Below are positions 41,263 through 53,120 of a DNA stretch of 64,000 bases, one piece after another; position 1 is the stretch's first letter, and each line of letters starts with the position of its first letter. A model generated the notes under the pieces. It was not told where the DNA came from, did not search any database, and saw only the letters and a list, made by a program, of their open reading frames with translations. Origin of the DNA: Athripsodes cinereus. Lineage: Eukaryota; Arthropoda; Insecta; Trichoptera; Leptoceridae. Location: positions 4,960,001-5,024,000 of the forward strand of contig OX388312.1 of the NCBI GenBank assembly GCA_947579605.1, given 5' to 3'. A program made the position numbers and the translations under genes.

Positions 41263-42059
41263 CCTTAATGGACTCAGAAATTAGGAAAGACCGAAGTAAA
41301 ATAATACACTCTATACAAGGTCTCATCTTCTGGGCAGGTTTAAGGCTAAAAACATTTTAAATATCTTACGTATTGATAAAGATATTTTAATTTTAATGCG
41401 ACCATGTCACAAAATTAGCAACAAAATGTATGTAAAATTAATGCAAGATTTAGTAAATAGCAATATTCACAGTCAAACATTTTTCATTGTATTGAATTAA
41501 TATCAAAATGGATGTAACAATAAATACAACAATTCTGAAACTAAATATTTAGGGTTTATTTTCGTAATAAAATATCGTGTTTGCTAATGAGAAAAGCTCT
41601 TGAATTACGTGAATAAAAATTGCATATTTTTGACATATTGGGCTATTTTCATAATGGAAGACATTATGAAACCATAGAAAACTATACTGTAGAATAATAA
41701 TAGTTTTACCTATAAAATCCATAAACAATGTTAAATGATTTTCAATGAGTGGGAACCTATTTATTTTCACCTAATATTTTTTACATAAATTATGAAATAT
41801 TTGATAGTAAAATATTCTGAAATATTGAAGGATGCAGATAATCCATTTTTAAGGTTTTTTGGGAATAAAGAGTAAATACTTATATGACAATTTATTCTTG
41901 ACTTTTTTTAATTTCATAGCAAATACCCATTTATGCACTGCAAACCAAAAATACAAATTCGAATGTGGACAATTATAATATTTTAACATTTATGTGACTA
42001 CAATTTTTTCACAAAAAGGGATGTTTACCCTTTTTTTCTTATAGAAATTTGGGATGACA
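41263..42059. other. A+T-rich, possibly Helitron interior
   Basis: Unique sequence between the microsatellite and the minisatellite. If the Helitron reading of 42952-42981 is right this may be element interior, but I see no ORF. Confidence 0.3.
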
Positions 42060-42900
42060 ATCTTCGAGTTTTTACATTAAGATGAGGTTTTTAGTAGTTT
42101 TTGCACGTAGGTACCCGCCTATTTTTCTAAATAAAATATGAGCTTTCGAGGTGTCGAGCTCACATATTTTTCATTTGGAAGAGGTTTTTAGCACTTTTTC
42201 CATGTAGGTACCTACCAATATGTGGAATTTCTTAACTTCAAGCTTTTTCATCGGGACGAGGTTGTTAGTACTTTTTTTTCCATGTAGGTGCCTACTTATT
42301 ATTTTTTTACATAAATGTGAACATCTGAGGTGTCAAACTTCAAGATTTTTCAATGGGAAGAGGTTTTAAGCACTTTTTTCGATGTTGGCACCTACCTATT
42401 TTTTTTAACTAAATATGGGCATGTGAGGTATCAAACTTCATGATTTTTCATTGGGAAGAGTTTTTCAGCACTTTTTTCGATGTAGGTACCTACCTATTTT
42501 TTTTACCTAAGTATGGGCATGTGAGGTATCAAACTTCATGATTTTTCAATGGGAAGAGTTTTTCAGCACTTTTTTCGATGTAGGTACCTACCTATTTTTT
42601 TTACCTAAGTATGGGCATGTGAGGTATCAAACTTCATGATTTTTCATTGGGAAGAGTTTTTCAGCACTTTTTTCGATGTAGGTACCTACCTATTTTTTTT
42701 AACCTAAATATGGGCATGTGAGGTATCAAACTTCAAGATTTTTCATTTAGAGATTTGCAATGCTTTTTATGATGTAGGTACCTACCTATTTATTGTTACT
42801 AAGCTATGGGCATGTAGGGAGTCAAAAATTAAGTTTTCTCATTGGGAAGAGCTTTTTACTTCTTTTATCCACGTAAGTGCTTACTCCGTTTTTTTTTCAA
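42060..42900. repeat. 98-bp minisatellite, about 9 units
   Basis: The anchor GTAGGTACCTACC recurs at 42107, 42204, 42284, 42384 (variant), 42482, 42580, 42678, 42774 and 42873 (variant). Spacing is 96-100 except for one 80-base unit. Each unit also has TATGGGCATGTGAGGTATC, AAACTTCATGATTTTTCA and GGGAAGAGTTTTTCAGCAC. The central units (42384-42774) are almost identical and the outer ones diverged, as expected of array growth from the middle. Confidence 0.9.
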
Positions 42901-42951
42901 TAAGATTTTGTTGTTTTAACCCATGTATTTGCAAGGTTTTCTATTTAATTA

Positions 42952-42981
42952 AACCCGAGCGATGCCGGGTTACATACGCTT
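42952..42981 (+). mobile_element. Helitron-like 3' terminus
   Basis: AACCCG, an 8-base loop AGCGATGC, and CGGGTT form a G+C-rich hairpin 10 bases before GCTTGT. Lepidopteran Helitrons commonly end with an ACCCG...CGGG hairpin and CTAG|T. Here the terminal CTAG would be CTTG, one mismatch. The minisatellite upstream would then be internal to a non-autonomous copy. The 5' TC end was not located. Confidence 0.45.
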
Positions 42982-43264
42982 GTAATAAATAAAGTGCATT
43001 CTAAGCTTTCGATATCATACTACTTAGTACTAGACAAACTGAAAAAAATTCAATTAGGTATTACTGCAATTTACGATCTTTTAATATTTCTTCACCATAC
43101 TTTCTTTACTTCTCCCACTGTTCAATATAGATACCTAATATATTTAATAACTGTCATCTTCGGCCATAAACTCCTAGACAATATTATTCATGCCATTTCT
43201 ATGGAGAATAATAATATAATAATGAAACTCGTAGAAAACAAAAACGACCAACTGCATTTATTAC

Positions 43265-43345
43265 ACACGGGTTTATTTTGGCCGGCCAGCCCTTCAGGCT
43301 ACCCACTATGGCACCTTCGGTGTGGACGACACAATTTGTTAAGTG
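43265..43345 (+). repeat. repeat D, copy 1
   Basis: TTTTGGCCGGCCAGCCCTTC, GGCTACCCACTATGGCACC and TTCGGTGTGGAC are matched in reverse at 61262-61345. G+C-richer than the surroundings. Class unknown. Confidence 0.55.
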
Positions 43346-43494
43346 TAGAATTTCGGATAAATGGAAGTCCCCAGACTCCTGCGAGATCCGGGTGAACGGT
43401 GTGTCTCGTTCAATATAAACTGCATTTATTTGTCTCAATTTTTTTCCGTAATTTCTCGACTGTCCTTTAAAAAGACAGAATATTAGTAAAAATT

Positions 43495-43665
43495 CAGACA
43501 TTTTCAAATCTAAAGTTCGGCGATGAGACTCGCTATCCATCCTGATTACCTTATTTTTTTGTTGGCACGAAAAGGACGTCTTACATGTTTACAGCATGTA
43601 GCTATTCTGCTGGTTCCTCACTTGTGGGCTATGCCATGATGGTTTATTAATTGTAGTAACAGCAT
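43495..43665 (+). mobile_element. SINE-A, 3' two thirds
   Basis: TTCGGCGATGAGACTCGC, CATCCTGATTACC, TTGGCACGAAAAGGACGTC, GCTATTCTGCTGG and CTATGCCATGATGGT in order. The preceding 43430-43480 (TTTTCCGTAATTTCTCGACTG, TCCTTTAAAAAGACAG) is the more diverged 5' part. Confidence 0.7.
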
Positions 43666-43687
43666 TTATTGAATGCCCGATTTGATG

Positions 43688-43865
43688 TTGGAACACCCGG
43701 TAAAGAACAGGTCTCCCTTGTCTCACTTTTTTCTGTAAATCTTTGAATATCCTGTAAAAGGCAACTGTTCGTGACCCATTATGTACGCTTAAGACATCAA
43801 ACGTAATTTAAATTCGGTAATGAGGTGTGACACGCATTATGAACACATTATTTTTTAATCGTAAT
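43688..43865 (+). mobile_element. SINE-A, 5' two thirds
   Basis: TTGGAACACCCGGTAAAGAA, CAGGTCTCCC, AATATCCTGTAAAAGGC and TTCGGTAATGAGGTGTGAC. A second SINE-A head follows directly on the tail of the previous copy. Confidence 0.7.
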
Positions 43866-44468
43866 AATTTAATAGGTAATACTCCACTAATGGAAAATAC
43901 GTTATGCATGTTTTTCAAATTTATTTTTTATGAAAATGGAGATGAGCACTTTTGAATAATCATAGAATGAACATTACTACTATATTCTTTTCTTGTAAGA
44001 GAGGTTTTCCATGTATTTTCAAAGAGGCAAACTTTGAAAAGTGCCTCATCAAATCTTAAACTTTTCACACAAATTTTAAGATTTGTCTTCTTTTTATTAT
44101 TATTATTTTTATATTAGGTCCTAGGTATATTGTTTTAATGGCATCATGGTGTCAAAACCACTTCTGGAAACTTTGCAATGAATTTATTACGAATAAGTTG
44201 GTATATCTCAAATTATCTACATAAGTACCTACATTCCAAATCATATGCAAGAAAGAGAAATCGACACACAAAATCTAGGTTTATTTTTATTTAATTTTTC
44301 GCTCGAATATTGAAAGAAATCATAGAGTTAAAAATATTATGATTATTTTAAAAGTAGGTGCTGATCAATACAAAATCGGAATAATGAATTTTACAGTTTG
44401 ATAGGAAAAAGTTGCGTTGCAACAAGTCAGTCCACGAACAAGTCATCGTGGAAGTACTGAATAAAAAA
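43866..44468. other. A+T-rich, nothing recognised
   Basis: No supported feature. Confidence 0.45.
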
Positions 44469-44495
44469 ATGAACTTCCACCAAGAACCGTCGGTC
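44469..44495. repeat. 27-bp dispersed motif, copy 2
   Basis: Identical to 1954-1980; flanks differ on both sides. Confidence 0.6.
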
Positions 44496-44575
44496 AACAA
44501 CATTAACTATGAGTTAACGGTATCAAAATTAAGCTAATGTTTAGTATCGATTCTCCAATTTGGTAGGTAGTTTAT

Positions 44576-44641
44576 TATATATTATTTATTTCTTTTCCAA
44601 TCAAACCTTTGTTTGATTAGAAAAGAAATAAATAATATATA
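44576..44641. repeat. 66-bp hairpin
   Basis: ATATATTATTTATTTCTTTT, CCAATCAAAC is followed by TTTGTTTGATTAG and AAAAGAAATAAATAATATAT: arms of about 30 bases with a few mismatches. AAAAGAAATAAATAAT then repeats once more at 44642. Confidence 0.7.
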
Positions 44642-45334
44642 AAAGAAATAAATAATAAATATAATTATTATAGAAATAACAGTACCTAACTATTATAGAA
44701 ATATAAATTTCTTTCTCAATATATCCTAGAAATTTGTTTCTCATATATTTTAGTCATAATTTATTTCTTTTAATTGATCTATTACAGTTATTTGTTAGTG
44801 ATTCATTTAGCTTTGATGATTTTTTTAAGACTTCTCAGATAAATTTAGGATCTTCGGTGGTCCACCTTTTGATTTTGCATTTTGTTGTCATGTTATATAA
44901 TTGACTGTCTGATCCTGTATATATTGTAAAAATAAAAATAAATATCATAAAATATTCAAATAATAACCAAATACCTGTAAAACTGTTCAGAACGTATGTA
45001 AAATAAAATAATAATAATATTTATGGACAATGTACATATAGGTTTACCATACGAATAGTAATGCTGTAACAATTCAACGTTATTTATTAACTTTCATTCT
45101 AGGAGTGAGATGTTATGCTGGTATTAAACAAATTTTATTGTTTACATTTAGGTAGTTGATGAGGGAAGAATTTGTTCATATATTTTTTTTTATAAGGAAC
45201 TGTTGATATTTTATAAAACTAATAATCAAATATTATATTTCTTAAATATAGTGCAAAATTTTGATACCAGAAAAAATATTTTATTTCACACATGTTAACC
45301 AAAATTCCGTTCCGTCATCCCGAGAGTACCTCTT
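44642..45334. other. A+T-rich, nothing recognised
   Basis: No supported feature. Confidence 0.45.
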
Positions 45335-45495
45335 TCACAATACACCGTTTCTTTGACAATGATATCAGAGCGCAGGGAATGTCGTGGGAAGAGGGGACGC
45401 AATCGGCACAAAGTCGCTCTGAATGGAGGAGGCTAGTTTCTGCCCTGTGCTCCCGAGAGGAGCGTTGAGGGCGATGAAACAAAAAAATAGAGGAA
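45335..45495 (+). pseudogene. LINE RT extreme C-terminus, relic
   Basis: The plus frame from about 45360 reads DIRAQGMSWEEGTQSAQSRS then EWRRLVSALCSREER and a stop. 'DI...G.SWEEA...A.DR..WR.LV.ALC' is a recurrent ending of insect LINE reverse transcriptases (the tail after a GRP-x-x-RW block, lost here). It is G+C-richer than its surroundings. The minus-strand frame at 45315-45506 is its shadow. Confidence 0.65.
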
Positions 45496-46807
45496 GACTG
45501 CTGCATTAGTAGGTAGGTATTCGATAAGTAAGTTTATATGAAAGATTGGGCAAAAAAATCAACATTTTATACATGTAACGGTTATACAGGGTCATCTATC
45601 TACAGCTATATACAGTATATGCATTACTGAGTACCTACCTACTGTACTTGTCTATTTAATATTGTACCTTCTTTTATCAACTACTTTTGTATACTTTTTC
45701 TAAATAATATTTTTGCACCTGCTGTTTACTGCTACTAAATAATATATATATACCCTTCCATTTTATGAATACATATATGTATATATATTTTTTCTGTCTT
45801 TTAAACTTGTATTAGTGTTTATATTCTTTTTATCTGATTGTTTATACCAGTACTTACCTATTAGAAATTGATTGGTAGTACATATGTTATTTCTTTTTCT
45901 TTTTGTATACCTATTGTTTTTCTCTTTATGCATTATTTCTCTTGACTGTTCCTTTTTATTTGTATTATTTGCAAAGGCTGATGCAGCCGTTTATTATGTA
46001 AAATAAATAAATAAATAAATAAATTGCAATATTATCACATTTGCACATATTCATTGACTTCTTTTTTTATATCTTAAAAAATTACATAAAAAAGTTACTT
46101 ATGATTTAATACCTTCCTATAGTTTGTTAGAGAGGTTCCTGCTTGGGTACGATTTGGTATATCAAACAACGAATGATATTATTTCATGTTCATTTAGCAA
46201 AGCAGTTTCGTTTTATTGCAAATCATAAAAAGAGAAAGGATGAATAAAATGGAGAAGAGGAATAAAACCGAACTCATTGTAGTTCATACATATTATTATT
46301 ACGTAGGTAAGTACTAGGAACAAGTACTTACTAACCTACCATGTTTTTGTAACATCGATGACCTAATAATAAAAAGCAAATGGCTCGTTGCTCTCTCATA
46401 ATTTTTAAATAAGAAATTGAAAGAAGTTTCTACACTAGTTTTGAATTGATTTCAAGTTTATGTCATTCCTAGATTAGTCGAGCAAGTATCCATGAACTTA
46501 ATCAACAGTTACTAAGAAGTTATTGAAAATGATGTCACTACCTGCGGAATAGCTCACCAGCGCCATTAAGGAACAGCCAACCTCTTAATACATACTTTCA
46601 GAAGTAAATTAGACTGCATTATTCACAAGCACCGTTAAAATGTTCGATGAGTACCTATCTGCTACAAAAACTGACACCATTCTTACTTGCTTTTTATTTG
46701 TTTTTCTTTTTATTTACTTGCACCGTACCTGCAGATTGAATTGGATTTCTTATAATATGAGTGTCACTAAAAATGGAGAAACATTATTACTTTCAAATTA
46801 CATATAC
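45496..46807. other. A+T-rich, possible LINE 3' tail
   Basis: Positions 45965-46025 (GCAAAGGCTGATGCAGCCG then an (AAAT)n run) resemble a LINE 3' end and compare with 14850-14900. The preceding 300 T-rich bases could be its 3' UTR. No coding frame. Confidence 0.4.
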
Positions 46808-47285
46808 TATTATTATACCCTCACGCTGTGTCCCGAGTGGGGTAGGCAGAGAGGCATGAACGACACAAAGCTCAATTCCTACATACCAACTTCTTTCGCT
46901 TTTTCTACATTTATACAATTTCTCAAATATCTTATACGCCGATTTCTCTTACTCAACGGAACTTGATCCATGTGATCAAGCCACGTACTTTTCTCTTTCA
47001 GATATATACATCCTCCTCGTCATCCTTTCATCAACCATTCGTTCCACATGTCCAAACCATCGTAACTTATTTGCTCGCATTCTATCCACAACACTCATTT
47101 TGAATCCGCTTATTCTCCTTATATCCTCATTCCTCACTCTATCACGCAATGTTTTACCAATCATTCTTCTCAGCGATCAGATTTCCACAACATTTATTCC
47201 ACTTTAGTTCTTCAATCTTTAATAAGTGTTGGTATCAGAATGGCATTTTGCACCATCTAGTCTATCCAAAACATATTAATAACTT
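46808..47285 (-). pseudogene. RTE-like LINE, FGHVERM sub-type
   Basis: Minus strand from 47270: ILIPTLI, a GINVVEI-equivalent, SLRRMIGKTLRDRVRNEDIR, MSVVDRMRANKLRWFGHVER, then M-V-D-E-R-M-T-R-R-M-Y-I-S-E-R-E-K. A frameshifted RNRRIRYLRNCI-like block and the LINE terminus (CTACCCCACTCGGGACACAG, CGTGAGGGTATA) complete the C-terminal region, ending at 46808. Several stops; the RT core is absent. Confidence 0.8.
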
Positions 47286-48014
47286 GCACTTATTACGAAA
47301 AGAAAAAAGAAAAAATCTAACCAGAAAAGCTCATTACCATGTGCATATTTTGTTAGAAATATCAAAATTAAAACATTTTTTCATACCTACATTTCAACCC
47401 AGAATTTATTGACGATTTGTACAACATATCTTCAAATAAAAATAAGCATAAACAAACGTGTATCTTGTTTTATATATATTATTCATGTCTGTTGTTAGTT
47501 ATATATCATCCAAAGTTATAAATTAAATCAAATCAGAATTGAACAATCAAAATGGGTAATGTAAAGTGATATGTTATAATTATAATTCAGTTTCTCTCTC
47601 TCACACACCCACACACACACACTCTCTCATCCCTTGTGTCCTGAATATCATTAGATAATATTATTAGGGATGGTGTTGGGCAACATAATATCAAGTCACA
47701 CAAATGTCACACTGAGATAATCGATATTTTGTAATTGTGTTTTGAATCGATAATAAAAGTGAATGCTTTAGTTTCATATAGATAGACAAACTATGGAGGT
47801 GTTATAGAGATTTGTCAACTTTACCTACTCTATTCACGATTATGTATTTTTTTTTACTTCATTTTTTTTCTGTTTATTGATATAAAACAATTTTATAAAG
47901 AAATTCATTTAAATTAAATATAAAATCCATATAGGTACAGAGGGCGAGTATCTCGCAAAGCCGCATTAGTTATTTTAAATACAAATAAAAACATTGCTTT
48001 CAATCACTATAATT
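47286..48014. other. A+T-rich with a (CT)n/(AC)n microsatellite
   Basis: 47592-47628 is a CT run followed by CACACACC/CACACA and CTCTCTC. At 47938-47960 GTACAGAGGGCGAGTATCTCG is a short reversed LINE 3'-UTR trace. No gene. Confidence 0.5.
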
Positions 48015-48063
48015 GAGTTCGTCGGTAGCCTGGAGGTAGAGTCTCGGCCTCGTGAACATGGGG
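48015..48063 (+). mobile_element. SINE-B 5' end, truncated
   Basis: GAGTTCGTCGGTAGCCTGG, AGGTAGAGTCTCGGCCTC is exact SINE-B head. After GTGAACATGGGGTCCGGG it stops within the B box and MITE-1 sequence follows. Confidence 0.7.
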
Positions 48064-48074
48064 TCCGGGTTGAT

Positions 48075-48212
48075 AAATCGACTGATTGAAAATGACCTTA
48101 TAAGTCGAAAGACGTCTCTCTGCGAATTAACAAACAATAGTAGAAAGGAACACTTGTTTCAAATTGCATTATTATGGAATTCTACTTCGTGTGCACCGAC
48201 ACAATTAATACA
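48075..48212 (+). mobile_element. MITE-1 right half
   Basis: GATTGAAAATGACCTTATAAG, TCGAAAGACGTCTCTC, ATAGTAGAAAGGAACAC, TTATGGAATTCTACTTCG and TGTGCACCGACACAATTAA. It gives the clearest view of this end of MITE-1. Confidence 0.75.
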
Positions 48213-48803
48213 TATTTTGAGTTATCATTACTCTATTCCTTTTTTCTTTTTTGTATATTTTGAGTATAATTTCTTGATGTTGGTATTGTCTAAATTTGTC
48301 AATTTATTGTGCCATCAGTTAGAAGACTAAAGTTGCTTAAAAATTGTTCTTGTTAAGTTTTTAAAAAGTCTGTTGACATGCCAAATAAAAATAAAAGCAT
48401 CACCGCTCCTATATTTTAGCAAAGTAAGGTGTACATTAATTATTGAAATACTTTTAATTTTCATTTTGAGCCTTGATACAATGTTACGTAATGCACTCCA
48501 TATTAGTTTATGATATAACCAAAGCGGAGATAAATTTGCATACTAAGAACCAAAATACATCAGACATACATATATACAAACACATAGATATTATAATAGA
48601 AAATGGATACATAATAATAACAATAATAAATCATAGTTCAAAGTATACAAAAGTGATTTATTAAGGAAGAGAAGCTATACCAACCTTAACATGATTCCAT
48701 AGTTAAAATTTTGAAATGATATTGATATTTCAATCATCTCTTAATAAGGTAATTTTTTTTTAATTAAATTATGGAAATAATCGCAAACTGTATGAGTTTT
48801 ACT
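48213..48803. other. A+T-rich, nothing recognised
   Basis: No supported feature. Confidence 0.45.
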
Positions 48804-48985
48804 TTTTTTTTTTTTTTAAAAAGATATATCTGGGTTTTGTTATAAACCCAAATACAACCTTATACACCTTTCACACTAAGCTTAAAGCTTGTGCCGTGAA
48901 AGGGGAGTTTGCCGGCACCTGGGATCGAACCACGGACCCCTTGTTCTGAAGGCCGAGACTCTACCTCCAGGCTACCGACTTACTC
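48804..48985 (-). mobile_element. SINE-B, full copy
   Basis: T-run, AGATATATCTGGGTTTTG, CAACCTTATACACCTTTCAC, TTGTGCCGTGAAAGGGGAG, GGGATCGAACCACGGACC and AGGCTACCGAC. Very close to the copies at 23190 and 57281. Confidence 0.85.
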
Positions 48986-49205
48986 GTTTAATACGTTTAG
49001 TACATTTAATACGATACTTAGTACAGTAACCTGGTAAAAATAAGAGTTTGACAATGACTTTATAAGTCGAAATCAGGTAACTGTGTTTATTATTAAATAA
49101 AGTAAAACTCAAACAATTTGTGTTTATTTCCATAAATTATTATGTAGTTTTGCAAAATAAACGTCAACTCAATCAAAAAATGAAAAAATTATATTAATAA
49201 AAAAA

Positions 49206-49290
49206 TTATGTAGAGGACAACTTGCATCTATCTTTATAACATGCAGTTGGTCTACTGGCTACCGCACTTGTGAGATATGCCACGATTGCA
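49206..49290 (+). mobile_element. SINE-A tail fragment
   Basis: GAGGACAACTTGCATC, ACATGCAGTTGGTCTACTGG, CTACCGCACTTGTGAG and ATGCCACGATTGCATAG. Confidence 0.65.
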
Positions 49291-49499
49291 TAGATATTTT
49301 TATTTATATTTTTCTTTTGTAGTCCCCGTAGTCTTTTTTCTGTTAATTTTCTAGTTTCATATAAGACGGGTGTTCCTGATCACTCGTAGACGAGTGGATG
49401 ATCTTTAAAGATAGAATGGAATAGAATTGTTAGACAGTTGTTCGTAGAACATCCTGAATGTTTTATTTTTCACGACACGGATTTTTACGGAAAGTGTAA

Positions 49500-49705
49500 A
49501 TTAACATGGAACCTACTGGATTCTCCACTTTTGGCAGATGCTGTAATTCTATCACGATATCTTTCACAAGTAGTGTAGCCAGCGTACCAACTGCTTGTTA
49601 TAAACATGCAAGTTCTCCTCTTCGTGCGAGTAAGAGTATAGGACACTCCAAAATACATAAACTGAAAATAGTGGCCAATCTATTATGTACCGGGTTTTCT
49701 ACGGG
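49500..49705 (-). mobile_element. SINE-A, diverged copy
   Basis: ATCACGATATCTTTCACAAG, TAGTGTAGCCAGCGTACC, TCCTCTTCGTGCGAG, GAGTATAGGACACTCC and CCAATCTATTATGTACCGGG form the reversed SINE-A order with internal loss. The open plus frame here (49506-49709) is incidental. Confidence 0.6.
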
Positions 49706-50571
49706 ATGAGGTAGAAATTTAAGAAGTAGCACAATGAGATTGATAACTTAATGCCCTCCAGTGAATATAAAATTATACTCAAATATAAACATAATTTTAT
49801 TAATAATATCATGTTATTTTAGATTTAAACACGTGCTAAGAATTTTAGTATTGTATAGAAATTTCAATCAAGATCAATCAGTCTAGTAAACAACACTTTC
49901 TCAGAAATATACAAAACATACCTATTTCATTTATAGAATTATGTATATGTGAAGTGCTATAATTATATAATTTGTAATAATATAAACAACATTGTCATCA
50001 CTTAAACACTCTTAAAGTCGTACAGATAATTAGAACGGAAATTCATATTTAGACTCGGCTTACTAGATATGTTTAATGTTAGCTCTGACTAAATGTTAAA
50101 CTTGACGAACAATTTATTTTTTACAACTTTACCCACAAATTATTTTTCTTTGATGCACTTATATTATTTATTTTGTCATTTTGCACATCATCATTATAAA
50201 AAACAGTTTTAATGAAATAATGTAAAATGCATAATACTAGAATGATATTTATTTTTATTTTATATGGAATAATGGTTTGTTTATATATTATTTATTATAT
50301 GGACAGTTTACAGTGCAGTATTTGCCTACTATAAATGTGATTGTATTCACATGTGGAAGATGAATGCTTTTTATGATTGTTCATATTTTATGTATATATG
50401 ATTGATATGTTTGTGAGATGTTTGCCCTAGTACAGGATCTAGCTAGTTGGGCAGCATCAATTTAGTATACATGTAAATTGTAAATTATTAAGAAACAAAT
50501 AAATGTCTAAAAAAAAATCTTAAAAAAATTTATTTTAGTCAGGCATAAAGAGGACACAATATGTATGCCTA
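49706..50571. other. A+T-rich with a partial dispersed repeat
   Basis: 50150-50230 (ATTATTTATTTTGTCATTTTG, CACATCATCATTATA, CAGTTTTAATGAAAT) resembles the left part of 50572-50712. No gene. Confidence 0.45.
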
Positions 50572-50712
50572 TTTATATATTTATTTTATTCTTCTTGCAC
50601 ATCATCATTTATATAACAAAATTAAAATCAGTTTTCATAAGAAAAAATGTGATGATATGCAGTGGCGAGATTATATTATATGGTGATTGCTAAGTCTAAC
50701 CACTATTAGACT
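50572..50712 (+). repeat. dispersed repeat, copy 2 (GCAGTGGCGAGATTAT family)
   Basis: TTATTTTATTCTTCTTGCAC, ATCATCATTTATATAAC and GATGATATGCAGTGGCGAGA correspond to the reverse of 4142-4285. Confidence 0.6.
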
Positions 50713-51054
50713 GGTATAATTGTCGGAATATCAGTTATTCTTTATTAGTGAGAAGAGCTTACTTATTTTGTGACGAGTACTGCCACTCAATCTTTACTAC
50801 AAGATATTGTTACTGAGAATATTGTAACACATCAACTTAATATCTGATACCCAGTATAAAATTTTCTTTTGATCTTGGTGTACCTTAACTACTTCTTCAA
50901 AGTAGGTACTTGTACATACTCACACATATGTAATGTGCGGAAGCTTAGACATAGGAAATTGTCTTCACAAAGTATTTACTACTACGTACTTGAAATTCAA
51001 GTACATGAATAAAATACTTTTGATTTACAAAACTAACATATGTAAACTATGGGT

Positions 51055-51180
51055 TAGTTGAAAGATATCGCGCTTCTGCGGTAAACTCGCCCATTGCACA
51101 AATTTATTTGTCTGGTTTAAATTCTGGATTGTTTATTTACTTATGTTGATATTTTGTGCAATGAGCAATAATTGTAAATG
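51055..51180 (+). mobile_element. LINE 3'-UTR fragment
   Basis: TTGAAAGATATCGCGCTTC, GTAAACTCGCCCATTGCACA and TTTTGTGCAATGAGCAATAA match 9405-9537. Confidence 0.6.
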
Positions 51181-52257
51181 AAAGATTTTGTGAACTTTCA
51201 TATCCAGAGTCATAGCACTAGAAATCAAGCATTTATCTTCTTTTTTATTTCATTGTGTTACGGAGTCATCTACGAAATTCAATTATTACACATTTATTTA
51301 TTGATTACATGTTGTAGGGAACAGTAACTGTGTTGAAGTCGATGTCTTCAATGATTCGTAGTAAATTGTGAGGAAATGTGCTATGATCAGATTTGTTTGA
51401 AAGTATATACCTTCCACTGAGAAATTTCTATGTTTTTTTTATTGCTGTTACTTTATATTAATTGTTCGATTTTCAACTAGTTCTCACACCTTTTAGATAA
51501 CTGAATTGGAGATACATACTTTTGAAAAGTCTTTATTAAATATCAACGTTGAAAGTACTACGTCATTTCCTTCAAAAAAGTACTACAATTTCGTGATTTA
51601 CAAACCATATTCAAGTAGGTACTTTTAATACATTTCACCAATAAGATGTCATTACGTAAGGTAGTCTTAAGTAGTTATATATAATTATATATACAATATA
51701 TCCACTATCCATGTGTTTATATTACAAAATAATATATATTTTGGCACTTCATACTCAAAGTGTAGGTATACTGTGTATTAGCTCTATATAGTTACTTACT
51801 ATTTGAAGTGGATAAATATGAACATGCTTATTTGAATTTGCCTACGGAAATTTGTTTATTCAACAAACGAATAATTTGTTTGAGAAATAAAATACATAAA
51901 AGAAAATATATCTACAAATTCCAAGAGAATTTAGTTCAAAACAGTTATTATATATAGTACCAAACAATGTATACTGTATAATATATGAATAAATTAATTA
52001 AATTAGGTGGATACTATTTTCATAATATTTATTTTTAGAAAACTTGATTATAATAATTATGTACCTAACTTGACAAAATATATGTTTAATAATATACTTA
52101 ATTTATTATGTTTGGTATCTTGGAGACCTGCTTATTTTATTTTTATATGACTTCGCAAAAAAGATGTCAGAAAATAGCTTAAACGAAATAATTATGTCCC
52201 GTAACAAAATTGACCTATGTACATTATATATTTTTACACAATTTTTATAATCGATTA
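51181..52257. other. A+T-rich, nothing recognised
   Basis: No supported feature. Confidence 0.45.
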
Positions 52258-52575
52258 ATTTGGTAAATTATTTGGGCGATCTCTATCTTTTGATCACATC
52301 ATACTGCATGAATTTGGCGATTAATTTTGACGTTCTCATCTTTTGACCATAAATACTGCAGGAATTTGGCAATTATTTGGACGATCTCCATCTTTTGACC
52401 ATATATTGAATGAATTTGGCAATTCATTTTGACGATTTCCATCTTTTGACTGTAAAATGCATGAATTTGGCAATTAATTTTGTCGATCTTCGTCTTTTGA
52501 CCATATACCTACTGCATGAATTTGGCAATAATTTTGACAATCTCCATCTTTTGACCATATAATATTATACAGCCT
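52258..52575. repeat. about 52-bp minisatellite, 6 units
   Basis: GAATTTGGC recurs at 52310, 52362, 52412, 52463 and 52517, each followed by AATTWATTTTGACGATCTCC and ATCTTTTGACCATA variants. Unit length is 50-54. The first unit (52258) and the last (to about 52575) are partial. Confidence 0.85.
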
Positions 52576-53019
52576 GTATTGTATGAATATTACATCGAAT
52601 TCATTCGGTATATCAATAAAGCGGTGAAAAGTACACCTTCTTGATAAGATTCAGTTACGGTAGACACACTCACATTGTATTGTGAAATTATACTATTGTG
52701 TTGTGAAATTATACTATACATAGATAGGTAAGTAGATAATATAATTGCTATGTATTTATCCTACTATCAGATCTTAATAACTTGTTTACACGATATTGTC
52801 ATATATGCCTACTTCATGATCATACAATAAGCACACATTTATCTCTTTGAAATTTATACATACTACTATGGTGTCTACCTATGCACTAGCTGTTTATTCC
52901 GGTTGGGTGAAGAGAATTTATATCGAACAGGGAACAACCGCCATTCTTACTAATAAACATGACAAAAATCATTCTGTATTAAGGTCAAAATTTTATATTT
53001 TGGTTTAATATTAGGTAAG

Positions 53020-53120
53020 GTTAGCTGGAAGATATTGCGTCCAGGCAATAAGCTCGCCAATTGTTCATGATTTTTTTTTCTCATCAATAAAGTGTTCTTA
53101 TTATTATTATTATAATTAGG
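53020..53120 (+). mobile_element. LINE 3'-UTR fragment
   Basis: GTTAGCTGGAAGATATTGCG, AATAAGCTCGCCAATTGTTC and a (TTA)n end match the 9405 type. Confidence 0.55.

Noticed and set aside
42060..42900. Regularly spaced GTAGGTACCTACC palindromes as an operator or CRISPR array
   Set aside because: The whole 98-bp unit repeats, not just the palindrome; it is a minisatellite.
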